A stretch of 64,000 nt of DNA, taken from Halictus rubicundus (Eukaryota; Arthropoda; Insecta; Hymenoptera; Halictidae). A model generated the notes under the pieces. The model was not told where the DNA came from and made no database searches. It saw only the letters and a list, made by a program, of their open reading frames with translations. Both the position numbers and the translations under genes were made by a program. The DNA lies in contig NC_135156.1 of NCBI RefSeq assembly GCF_050948215.1, positions 15,251,257-15,315,256 of the forward strand, in the 5' to 3' direction. This document shows, in pieces, positions 25,691 through 36,595 of this stretch (within the stretch, counting starts at the first letter, position 1; the number at the start of each line of letters is the position of its first letter).

Positions 25691-27531
25691 TCTTGAACCC
25701 CACCTCTGTAAGGGTCCACCTATTAGACACCTAAAGGGTCTACCTATTGTAAGGGTCAGACCTTACTTGTATAATAACCTAGCACCTATTTAATTGTGTA
25801 ATACACAATGCGTAAATGGATTGTATAGCCAACAGCATGACACACACGCGTTATTCAACAAGTGAATAATCGAAGTGATAATGTACGTTAAACGTCTTAA
25901 CTGCAAAAAAAAAAAATGAAAAAATAATTTCAATAGCCGCTCGAGTGATCGATAATGTTATCAGAGACACATTTCCCGCTCAACAAAGATATCGATTATC
26001 TAAACAATGTAAAAATCGGTACTTAGTTACACAGTTGAGTGTCTAATCTCGAGGCTCGACGATTCCATGATTAATAGATAAATCCATAACAAGTTTAGAT
26101 TTATATTAGCAATAACAAGTTATTGGACTATACACAATGTCGTCTTCAGGATTTTTCTTAGAGACTCGCTTTTCATTCACCGGAGATATTGTTTATCTGA
26201 CACGGCATTCGGAAACGAATGGTTATCGTCACAGATAAGTTACTTAATCGCAAGGTCTAGTGTTTCTGCGATTTATAACTAGACAAACAGAAATATGCGC
26301 AGCGTAAACAATTAAAAACTTGTTTGGGTTCTACGAAGTCTTGCCGATTGATAACACGTTTATTGAAAAGTTGTTTTCCACTCGCTCTAAGTGACGTTTC
26401 TGTATTCCAATCGAAAGTGAATGTTTCGTTTTGCAAACAAGTTACTTGAGATATTGTTGTCTAGGGAGTTGTTTGTGAAATTCCACAATTACGCATTACG
26501 ATTTCAAACGAAATAAAACACAATAGCTGCTGGTTTGAGGGTAAAAAACAATTGTTCATTTCAGAGGTTTCGATTTTTGCGAACAGCGGTGGCCAATCTG
26601 TCGACACACCAATAAAAGGCACTTCCAAAATCGTTTAATAGCTCTGCCATTTTGCAATATTTTCATCCGAAAAAATTGAGAGTAAAGACAGGAGTTATGT
26701 TAATGTCACTGTAAAAAAAATCGGAATTTTTCACTGATTATTCCAGAAGAAATTTCCAAAAACCACATTTTTGGGTGACTCTGTCGAGAGACCCGTCGAG
26801 GGAAACGATTTTTCGTCGGGGTGAAAGCTTATGGTTTTCTGATCGATTAGGCGTAGAAGTACTAGAAAAATGGCTCGTTTTCCTTTTCCGTGGAGTTGCT
26901 ATGGGCACATCGATACGCCTCAGGCAAAAAACGTGATCGTTATACAACGCGGCTCGCATTATACGGGACGGTTACGCGGCCGCTTCTCACGGCTCCGCGT
27001 ATAAATAGGTCTGGAAATTAATTTGCTCGTCGGAGGCCTCCTGTTCGCCTCTATCATCCGCGTTCCTCTCCTTCGACGTCCAATAAATACGTCTTGTCTT
27101 GTCTTGTCTTGTCTTGTCTTACCGCGAAGATGTTGCCGACCTACGGCAACGATCGTCGATTCCGCACGTGACCACTCCTTCCGGCCGCGGAGTCATCCTC
27201 CAAGGCCTTCTGTTTCACTGAACAACGCGATTCATGCTATCGAATGATCCTCTTCCAACCTGCGATACCGCCTCTTATAACCGCGTGAGACTGCGAATTC
27301 TTATCCTAATCTCTAGCTATTGCGTGCAGGGATTACCGGTACCATTTTTTCTTTTTTGACACTTGGAGAATACGTCAACTTCATGTCCGTTTCTCTCAGC
27401 AACCAGTCGATGGATCGAGTTGAAATTTTATGTGTTTTTAGTGTAAACGGTGATATGTATTTTAGGCAAAGACTTTTTCCAAATTCAACCCACTAGATTA
27501 TGCTTATTGTATCGTCTAGGTTGAAGGTAAG
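25691..27531. other. Noncoding stretch
   Basis: No gene recognised. A (GTCTT)n microsatellite is at 27091-27120. A TATAAATA box at 27000-27007 in CpG-rich sequence has no recognisable downstream gene. Confidence 0.4.
27091..27120. repeat. (GTCTT)6 microsatellite
   Basis: Six uninterrupted GTCTT pentamers. Confidence 0.95.
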
Positions 27532-28865
27532 AGTGTAGGAAGGTCCGCTCATTGATAGGGTCGTAGGATTTTTTCTGAGTGGTATATTAAGATTTCATTC
27601 GGCTGTGATGCGTGTTCAGGATGGTACTGGATGGTCTAAAAATTTCAGGTTGACGGCTGCCAGATATTCCGAGAAAAAGGAACATGAAGTCAGCTCATTT
27701 TCGCTCCTACGCATAGAGGACCGCGTATTGATATATTTGTAAAATTCGTTCTGCCGAGTATGTCAAGATTCTCTTCGGCTAAAATGCACCTCTAGCATGG
27801 TGCTAGATGCTCTAAAAATTTGAAGTTGATAGCCTCAGAATATTCCGAGATAAAGGAACATGAAGTTAGCTCAATTTCGGTGTACCATAAAGATGCCCAC
27901 TCCGACGCATAGAGGTCCGCGCATTGATAGAGTTGTAAAATTCGTTTTGCTCAGTATTTCAAGATTCTCTTCGACTAAAATGCACGTCTAGCACGGTGCT
28001 AGATGCTCTAAAAATTTGAAGTTGATAGCCTCAGAATATTCCGAGATAAAGGAACATGAAGTTAGCTCAATTTCGGTGTACCATAAAGATGCCCACTCCG
28101 ACGCATAGAGGTCCGCGCATTGACAGAGTTGTAAAATTCGTTCTGCCGAGTATGTCAAGATTCTCTTCGGCTAAAATGCACGTCTAGCACGGTGCTAGAT
28201 GCTCTAAAAATTTGAAGTTGATAGCCTCAGAATATTCCGAGATAAAGGAACATGAAGTTAGCTCAATTTCGGTGTACCATAAAGATGCCCACTCCGACGC
28301 ATAGAGGTCCGCGCATTGACAGAGTTGTAAAATTCGTTCTGCCGAGTATGTCAAGATTCTCTTCGGCTAAAATGCACGTCTAGCACGGTGCTAGATGCTC
28401 TAAAAATTTGAAGTTGATAGCCTCAGAATATTCCGAGAAAAAGGAACATGAAGTCAGCTGATTTTCGGTGTACCATACAAATGGGCGCTCCTACGCATAG
28501 AGGTCCGCGCATTGACAGAGTTGTAAAATTCGTTCTGCTGAGTATTTGAAGATTCTCTTCGGCTAAAATGCACCTCTAGCATGGTGCCAGATGCTCTAAA
28601 AATTTGAAGTTGATAGCCTCAGAATATTCCGAGATAAAGGAACATGAAGTCAGCTGATTTTCGGTGTACCATAAAAATGGACGCTCCTACGCATAGAGGT
28701 CCGCGTAATGATATACTTGTAAAATTCGTTCTGCTGAGTATTTGAAGATTCTCTTCGGCTAAAATGCACGTCTAGCACGGTGCCAGATGCTCTAAAAATT
28801 TGAAGTTGATAGCCGCAGAATATTCCGCGAAAAAGAAACACGAAGTCAGCTGATTTTCAGTGTAA
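27532..28865. repeat. 196-bp satellite, about seven units
   Basis: CGCATAGAG, followed by GTCCGCGCATTG in most units, starts at 27710, 27906, 28102, 28298, 28494 and 28690, spaced exactly 196 bp. An older unit precedes them, with an 18-bp deletion near its end. Conserved motifs are CTAAAAATTTGAAGTTGATA and CAGAATATTCCGAGA. The central units are almost identical and the edge units diverged. No frame stays open across units. Confidence 0.95.
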
Positions 28866-30968
28866 AAAGGATAGTAATAGTGCTCACATAAATTGAACCC
28901 CCCAACAATCTCGCAGCCCACGTTAAACGCATTGCCAATCCGCAATCAGCTCCACATCTGATTGTCAAGGATTGTCAACGTTGCGAGACGCGACTCGAAA
29001 GGGAAACGGCGATTAGCTCGATGGAGTTGTAAAAATGGCATAAACGGTCGGCACCGGGTCGGATTAAGGATGCAGGGGCCACTCTGCAACATGTTCATAA
29101 ATTAATCGAGCGGACAGAAGGATCGTAAACGCCCGCGAGATCCAAGGGGATGCGAATTATCGAGATGAGAGGGACAGAGGAGAGAGAAAGAGAGAGAGAG
29201 AGAGAGACAAAGAGAGCCGAGCGTAAATTATGATCAAGTTCGGTCCAGACGGAAAAAATGCCCGGCCATGGGGATTGGATCATGGCGAAGGACGGCTGGT
29301 TGTGCATTGGCGGTCCTTGGCCGGCCACCCTGATCGCTCCTTTTTGTCCGATATCTTTTATCCTCGGTTTTATCCCTGGCGAGGCTCTCGTTGCCGATTC
29401 TGATCGCTCTTTGTCGCTGATGCGCCGACCGGAATGAAGCTCTGTTCACAATCGTTGTCGCAGCTCCTTTCATCGAACGCAGCTTCACGCTTTCAGCGCC
29501 ACATCCACCGGAGACGGGAGACAGAATTATTTGTTCAGATATATAAATGAATTTTCGCGTTAATGTATCCTTAACTTATCGATTTTTATTCCATACGATA
29601 AATCACCTTGATTTTATGGAATTTTTCAGGCACTCGAACAGTTAAATAACAATGAAAGCTACGTCAGACTCGATATAAATTTTCAATACGGCGGCGATTC
29701 TGCTTGCAGAAGTGAATTTATAAAAGAAGGCAAGATATAATTGTTTCGCGGGACGCTTTGTCTGCAGGAGAGAATCGAATCGAAAAATTCCTTAGAACCT
29801 GTCTTGAAATAGGATGATGTGTCTATTAGTCATTCGCCGCAGCTGTTAGTCACGGTTTAGTGTAATTATCGGTTTAATGGCGGGGGATTAGCCGTGTTGC
29901 AACAAGCCGATGCATAGTCATTGCTAAGTATCGCCGATACCGATAATTATTGAGGGAAATAGTCGATAATAGTGGAACACGTGAGAAGATGCTGAAACCG
30001 GTGAAGTTTTTTTTCCTGAACAATTGTTCGATAGCGTTCGTCGCGACACTGTTATCTGCATTGTACCTTGTCGGTGAAGGTTTAAAAATTAAATCGACAA
30101 ATAAACACGATCGATATAGGAATGCTATTGCGTCGGTGTAAACTCACATTGGGAGAGTACCATTTCAGGGTTCAAAGGTGCCATTAGTTTCCGCGTAATT
30201 CGCCGTTGGCGAGGTTCAAACACCTGCAGGAAATTCGCTAAAAATAAAAAGAGGAACGCTCGCGAGCGTAGTCGGCAAGAAAACGTGTCGGATCGACGCG
30301 ATCGATCGGAGCAGCACCTGTCGATGGCTCGCGCCGCGTAATCCCCGTGCCGGCCGTTGTGTAACCCTCACGTTTTGCCGAGCTCACGTGCCGCTCTACC
30401 TGTAATCAGTCATCAGACGCAATTATCGCGAGCGCAACCTCGCAGCAGCCGCGCGCAACGATGCACGAGCCAGATACAAGCGTCGTCTTGTTCGGGCACT
30501 GTGATCGGAGCTTTAATCTTGACCAAGGGCTCCGCGCTTCCCCTTGAATCCGGCAAACGATCGATCGAGACGCTGACAGAAACCGTCAACGAGAGAAATC
30601 GAACTCCTCGAAACGATCGATACACAGCGAACAATTAACTGGAAGACTCCCACGAAATTAAAGCTACCTAGCCGAACGCTGTAACACCTCCATTTCCATT
30701 GAAAAATTTCACAGAATCGAAGCAGTTTAATTAACACTTCGAGTGCCACAATCCATTAAGTAAACCAAATTTTATCGGACTCTACGGGACGCGAGAATGT
30801 TACAAAAATCACTGTGACGACAGATCTTATTTTTTTGCTATTCCTGTACCATTAAATAAATAGTTTGAATTTTGTTCGACTTTTAAATCAAAATTCGAGA
30901 GATCCAACTGCACGAATCACGAGAAGTGATTTTTTAAACGGTGGTTTTGCTTCGGTATAGTGGACGCA
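28866..30968. other. Noncoding stretch
   Basis: Contains a (GA)n run at about 29180-29207. No gene recognised. Confidence 0.4.
29180..29207. repeat. (GA)n microsatellite
   Basis: Nearly uninterrupted GA dinucleotides. Confidence 0.85.
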
Positions 30969-33250
30969 GTGGAATAAGATCCTGAAGTCGGACGCGGATA
31001 AAATTGCCGATAGAGGATCGCCGAGCCGAAAAAGGACGAGCCGAGTCCTCGAGACAGTTAAACGACGGTTAATCGGTTGTTTGTTGAAGATGTTTTTGCG
31101 CGAAGGTGTGAAAGAAGTAGAACGTGACGATGAGATCAGACGGCTATTAAACCGCGCGGCGTTCGTAGCCGAGAGCTCTTCAAGCCGAATGTATAAGTAG
31201 AATGGGACAGCACGTGGCAGTCCTTTTGCGTGAAGAAACGGTCGCGGAGAGCCGTCCATCGAGTGAAACTCTTCGCCGCCCTGCCATTTCTGCGTTGCAA
31301 GTAGATCGAGACTGTCGCTGTCAGCCGACCACTTCAAATTAATTGAACTAGATGAGACGCCGAGGAGAGCTCCCTTTCCGCTCAGTCTTGGGAAACATGA
31401 TCCATTGAAATCACGTTCGGAGCGTTGATTCACAAAAATGAAAACAGACAAAGTTCCGAACACCAAACCCACCGAGCAATAAATGCAGCTGGTTGGTCAT
31501 TTCCAAGGGAAGCAATAATTTCAGAAAATTGTGAAATAAGAAATTTCAGACCGGTCATTAAGACGACGAAAGAAGGATATACATTTCCATTTGACTTCGA
31601 TTTCTCACAGTTGACTTGGACAATTTTTATTTCGCATATCGATGCGTGATCTAATAATAATGATCGCAGTAGAATGAGATACAAATTATCAGACGGGGAA
31701 TCTCAGCGAATCTGAAAGTGTAATCGGATGACTGCATCGATCGTTTGAAATAACGTTTGGAGCGTTGATTGACAAAAATGAAAACAGACAAAGTTCCGAA
31801 CACCAAACCCACCGAGCAATAAATGCAGCTGGTTGGTCATTTCCAAGGGAACCATCGTCATAATTTCAGAAAATTGTGAAATAAGAAATTTCAGACCGGT
31901 CGTTAAGACGACGAAAGAAGGATATACATTTCCATTTGACTTCGATTTCTCACAGTTGACTTGGACAATTTTTATTTCGCATATCGATGCGTGATCTAAT
32001 AATAATGATCGCAGTAGAATGAGATACAAATTATCAGACGGGGAATTTCAGCGAATTTGAAAGTGTAATCGGATGACTGCATCGACCGTTTGATCCGGCG
32101 ATGAAAGATCGTAAACGAGACACCGGGAGGATTTAATGAATGTTTGTAATTACGGTGGATCGGGACAGTCATGATCGGACGTAACAGATCGTAACGGAGA
32201 AGCGTGGAATAATTGAAGTGACTCCGGCGAATTGTACTAAATCACGGCATCAAGGAGTCGTATTGTGCGAGAAGACTGAAAGTGGATTGTGGGAGTTGTC
32301 GCGAGACAATAAGGTCATATTAAGATTGAATAAATTAGTAGGAGATTCGAAGATGTTACTGCAGAGAGTATAGTAGATTATACAGTCTGAAACGTCGAGA
32401 AGTAATACCAGTAGATAGGGACAGTTGTGATTAGACAACAGCGGACGTCACAGGGACGTGCAGCTTTAATTAAATAACTAGATTACACTCGAATGTTCGA
32501 TAATGTATAGATTTAATTAAACTCGCAGTTAAATGAATACTTACAATGACTGTTGCGGTACATTAAGATAGCCTTGTTCGGATATCAGTTAGATACATCT
32601 GATACACTGAAGAAGAATCAAATATCTGTATCAAAGTTTTCCTACAAATATAAAAATTAAAATATACTCCTTACCCCTTGTACTGTAATATCGAATCAGA
32701 CTAATTCCCTTTAAAGTGAAATAAAATTTAAATTTATAGTAGTCAATATTTAGGCATTAATTAATAATTTTCTCTTTTTCCTGGTAAATTCTAACCATCA
32801 AAGAAGTTCTAATCATCATATTCGTAAAATAAATCCTACTGGTAGGGAACGAAAGTCTTCGCAGTAGATTAAGACAGTCATCACCAGACACCGAAATAGT
32901 ATTTCATTGAAATTTCACCAATATATTTACTCGAGCAGAACCAAGAAGAAAATACCATAAGTAGATCCGGACAACCATGCTCGAACGTCACGAAATACTT
33001 CCAGAAGGCTGCTGAAAAATACCCGCGTCTTCCTTTTCGTATGTAAATCAATTCAGCATTCTTCCACAAGCATAAGAGGGCCCGCAGTGGAACCAGACAA
33101 CCGTGATCAGACGTGCAGAATAAAATAATAAAAGTTAACCGAATCGACTCGTTCTCGCAAAAATGAACTGTTCCAAAGACGAATTCTCTCACGGATATAG
33201 AATGCAAGAACAGCGTAAAAGTGGTCGCGGACAAGCATGGCCAGCCACTC
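30969..33250. repeat. Degenerate dispersed repeat around a GTAGA...GATCAGACG motif
   Basis: A motif of about 28 bp, GTAGATCnGGACAnnCATGA continuing TCRGACGT, recurs with drift at about 30969, 31118, 31670, 32013, 32154, 32411, 32863, 32961, 33086 and 33221. Sequence after it is sometimes shared too (AATAATTGAAGTGACTCCGG versus AATAATAAAAGTTAACCGAA). I read this as an old tandem array broken by indels and by the 340-bp duplication at 31.4-32.1 kb. Confidence 0.5.
31406..32089. repeat. Recent tandem duplication, about 340 bp x 2
   Basis: AGCGTTGATT at 31421 and 31761 opens two near-identical copies that run through AAATGCAGCTGGTTGGTCAT and ATCAGACGGGGAAT to GACTGCATCG. They differ by a handful of substitutions and a 4-5-bp indel. 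Minus-strand frames in both copies look alike only because the DNA is duplicated. Confidence 0.95.
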
Positions 33251-33982
33251 AATAAAATTCTCCGGAGAATCCCGCAACAGAGAGTTGAACAACCTAAAAA
33301 CCGAATCGCAACTGAAGTTCCTTTCAACGTCAACTGCAGTGGATCATTCCACTCGCGTGCTCAGACCTTCCACGGCTCTCCAGAAGCGATCCTAACTACC
33401 GAGCAGGAGCACAATGGAGCCCGTTCGATCGGCGTCTATCCTCTTTAAATTTACCTTCGATCTCGGTCTGTCCTATTCGATCGGTTGGCGACGTGTCAGC
33501 GGCTCTCTATTATATAAATACACGATAAACCATCGACCGTGGAAAGCCGATAGCCAACGTGGCCGCTCATTATTAGACTTTGTTGCGGGCTCGACCTTAG
33601 ATCGCGCGCTTCGAGGCTAGATTCTTGGCCGGTGGCGGAGACACAGGGAGAGGAGAGAGAGAGAGACAGAGAGACAGAGAATACGTTTCTCGCGGGGGCG
33701 GTGACGAAGGGAGGAGGGAGCTTACGTAACGCAAAGTAGGCGAACGATAGTACGAAGAGTCACGTGCCGGCGTGGTTCAGCAGCTGCGTCTAACGAGGAG
33801 GAAGCCGACAGACGATCATCGTTCCTAGCCGTTTCCTCGACGTTTTCGCTCGAAATGCCAGGCGACCGTCGGCACACACCCCGGTGACATTACCCTACCC
33901 TATAACCACCGACACGTCGTTATAATGGATTAGGTTTGCTCCCTGATTGTTTGCCGTTTGCGTTCCGATACAGCCGGGCGTC
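33251..33982. other. Noncoding stretch
   Basis: Contains a TATAAATA string near 33513 and a GA-rich microsatellite at 33648-33680. No gene recognised. Confidence 0.4.
33648..33680. repeat. GA-rich microsatellite
   Basis: Interrupted (GA)n/(GACA)n. Confidence 0.85.
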
Positions 33983-34452
33983 AAATCGGATTCAAAATCA
34001 AAGAACTTTCGATAGAAACGAGGTAGAGCGATGAAATTTTTTCGAAACGAAAGCTGCAACTTTGTAGAATACGGGAAAAATAGGGAGATTATTACCATCG
34101 AATCATTTCAACGAAAAAATGATTTCATTAGTTTTTGTCACAAAAATCTATTTCTTGCAAAATCCTGAGGCCGTAGACAAATTTTGAGACCAGATTTGAA
34201 ATCAGCGTGAAAAAGTCTATGGGAAATGATGTGTAGCGTGTTAAACAAAAATTTTTTCCGCGCGTGGTATTGGAGAAACTAAAATTTTCTTGAATTTGTG
34301 CGCGTTTAACGAATTTTCTCGAGGTTAAAAAACGTTCGTACCACAATCTCTCTATTTTTCCCATATTCCACAAAGTTGCAGCTTTCATTTAAAAGAAATT
34401 TCATCGCTCTACCTCATTCCTATCGAAAGTTCCTTGATTTTGAATCCGATTT
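33983..34452. repeat. Long inverted repeat, 108-bp arms, 254-bp spacer
   Basis: The left arm 33983-34090 and the right arm 34345-34452 are reverse complements with 10 mismatches and no gaps in 108 bp (about 91%). Landmarks are AAATCGGATTCAAAATCAA, GAGGTAGAGCGATGAAATTT and GAAAGCTGCAACTTTGT. No terminal target duplication is obvious. It may be a foldback-type element or an inverted pair of satellite units. Confidence 0.9.
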
Positions 34453-34660
34453 TGTCCAAATTGCTCACTGTGCCACGCCCGTCGACTTATTACACACGCG
34501 AGAAGAGTATGTCAATGGTATTTGGTTTTGGTGTGCGTGGGATTGGTGGTTCGATTTTTGGGGGATCGATGGCTGGAATTTGGGGAAAACTATTCCCCCT
34601 AACGGGGACGCTGGGAAGATATTAGGTTCGGTGATTAAAAAGTACTTTTTTCTTAGCTTC

Positions 34661-34906
34661 TTAACACGTTGACTGCCATGTCACCCATATTTGTGGGTGA
34701 CGAAATTATTTATCCAGGTTTTAGAATGCATTTTTACGTTAATATATTCATTGTACCAAATTCGATTAGGATCTGTAAAATGCAACAAAGTTGGAGGATT
34801 ACTCAATATCATACATTTAATTTTTTTTCAATCTTTATTTCATTAAATAACTTACTTTGATTTTGTGGAATTTTTGACGTTTCTAGTGTGGCAGACAAAA
34901 TGTTAA
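34661..34906. mobile_element. Family E TTAA element (uninterrupted copy)
   Basis: Begins TTAACACGTTGACTGCCATG and ends GCAGACAAAATG then TTAA (34903-34906). A perfect hairpin follows the left end: GTCACCCA at 34680-34687 pairs with TGGGTGAC at 34694-34701. The body aligns to the reverse complement of the interrupted copy at 49553-50068. No ORF. Confidence 0.8.
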
Positions 34907-35110
34907 CACTAAACCTACCAAGCATTAACAGTATCTGGTAAATATTGCCTTATAAACATTTCAATCCTATTGAGATTGCTCGTAATTTTCAATATAATAA
35001 ATGCTTGTACGAGGAAAGTTATTCCACTGTTTTCCATAAATGAATTTATATAATTTCAGTAATTGTAAAATATAAAACCGGTCATTTGACCGTGGGAGGT
35101 TTAGTGTTAA
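34903..35110. mobile_element. Family D TTAA element, abutting family E
   Basis: The left end TTAACACTAAACCTACC and the right end GGGAGGTTTAGTGTTAA are inverted repeats with one mismatch. The left TTAA is the one that ends the family E element. A subterminal palindrome CGGTCATTTGACCG lies at 35079-35092. 208 bp, no transposase. Confidence 0.85.
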
Positions 35111-35423
35111 AAGGTTACTCGTGAGTGTACCACGGATTTGTATGCGAAAGAAAAATTGTTCGAGACAGTTGCAACAGACTGGAGACAAATGAACATTTCA
35201 TTCGTACTTTAAGCATCCTAACAAGCTGAAAATAATAGATTGACGTTCCTAAGTCTACTCCACAAGTTTTCCTTCTGGCTCGAACGACTTGAACGACCCA
35301 AAAATCCATATTTTTGAATTATTTTTCTCTTGCTGTTCTTTGGAATTGCACCCACTCAATTTTTATCATCGTGCATAAAATCTGCAGTCTACTGGTAAGA
35401 TTCTTGTTCGGACACTGGCGCTT
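35111..35423. other. Noncoding stretch between TTAA elements
   Basis: Nothing recognised. Confidence 0.4.
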
Positions 35424-35840
35424 TAACAATAGGTTTACGGGACCCGTCAAAATGACAGGTTCTAATATTTTTAACACTAGAACTACCGAACCAGGCAAAA
35501 TGACTGGTGAATGATTTCTTCTTTCACGATTACTGAAACTATGAAAACGTTTTGAAATTGTTTAATATATCTCTTCTTTGGAGTACCTGTTACCATAAAA
35601 GTCGTACAAAACCTGAGCAAATTCAATCTTGCTGTTATTATAGACAGATAAGTCTAAGTCACGTTTAGGGCTCTCGTGGGCCATCGTTTAGGGCCATCTA
35701 CGTGGAATTACTCAACAAACTTATTTCCTTAGGTGTATATTATTTAAAAAATGGCTGAAAAGTTGGATAGACACATTCTTCTTACTTTTATAAAGTAATG
35801 TAAATTACTCACTTTTAACGCTCCGTAAGCCTAGTGTTAA
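35424..35840. mobile_element. Family C TTAA element interrupted by a family B element
   Basis: The left end is TTAACAATAGGTTTACGGGA and the right end CCGTAAGCCTAGTGTTAA. At 35471 the sequence switches from family C (GGTTCTAATATTT) to a family B start (TTAACACTAGAACTACCG). Family C resumes near 35690 with CATCTACGTGGAATTA. The uninterrupted family C copy at 56402-56647 shows a TTAA at the matching site. Confidence 0.8.
35471..35680. mobile_element. Family B TTAA element nested in family C, right end lost
   Basis: Very similar to the family B copy at 52318 through TTTCACGATTACTGAAACTA and AATATATCTCTTCTTTGGAG up to GTCACGTTTAGG. The expected terminus CGGTAGTTCTAGTGTTAA is missing, so the right end was deleted after insertion. 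The exact boundary is uncertain. Confidence 0.75.
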
Positions 35841-36429
35841 AGAAGCTGTTCGATTGGAGAAGACAGAATAAGTATATCAAAAATTGATTTTTTCGTGGCC
35901 CGAGCCCAGGGAACGACGTGAATCACTGGAACGTCTTTCCGACACGTGACCGGCGGATTATCGATGGCTCTTGCGCGCAAAAACGTTAGCATATTACGGG
36001 CCGCGGGTTGCGTAAACAGCAGCGTTGCTCGCATAACCACGACCGTCACGTTTCGGCCGGGAAAAGAGCGTGATAACGAGCCGACGTCGTTTCAATCGGC
36101 GCGGCCTGCACGTGACCGAGCCCGGACGTTCACGGTTTTCGATAGGAACTTGCGGTCTATTCTCGTCTATTCTACTCGTGACCGCGCGCGAACGTAATTT
36201 ACACCTAATCGAACCTCTGCGCACGGTAATTCTCCCGCTCGGTGCGAGCTAAAAAAGCTCGACGACAAAAGACGATCTTCACGATCTTCCGAGCGATTTC
36301 GTCAAACGATTTAATTGAGTGAATCGAGCACGGACAAAAAATAATTTCTCTTCTCAACGATCCAGATTTTCCATCGAAAATGACAACAATATTGGAAACG
36401 TCCTTTGGTTTTTTAAATCGATTGATGTA
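35841..36429. other. Noncoding stretch
   Basis: CpG-rich around 35940-36250. No gene recognised. Confidence 0.4.
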
Positions 36430-36595
36430 TATAAAATGTTATGAATTTGTTTTCTGCTGTAACCCACCACAATGTAAATAGTAACTGTGTACCTTCTCTT
36501 TTATATTCAATTGTAATCGATGTGGTCGCTAATCACCTAGCTGTTAATGCGACCACTTTAAAATAAACGATATATAATAATAATAATAAAAAATA
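36430..36595 (+). mobile_element. Possible 3' end of a non-LTR retrotransposon
   Basis: GATGTGGTCGC ... GCGACCAC can form a stem near 36519-36556. It is followed by AAAATAAACG and an (ATA/TAA)n tail, the arrangement seen at 3' ends of several LINE clades with microsatellite tails. There is no coding region upstream, so this would be a 5'-truncated copy. Confidence 0.35.

Noticed and set aside
27000..27250. TATAAATA box followed by a small frame
   Set aside because: No initiator match, the frame lacks an ATG start, and it crosses the (GTCTT)n microsatellite.
30738..30770. TTAACACTTCGAGTGCC as a further TTAA element end
   Set aside because: No inverted partner found within several hundred bases; probably chance or too decayed to assign.
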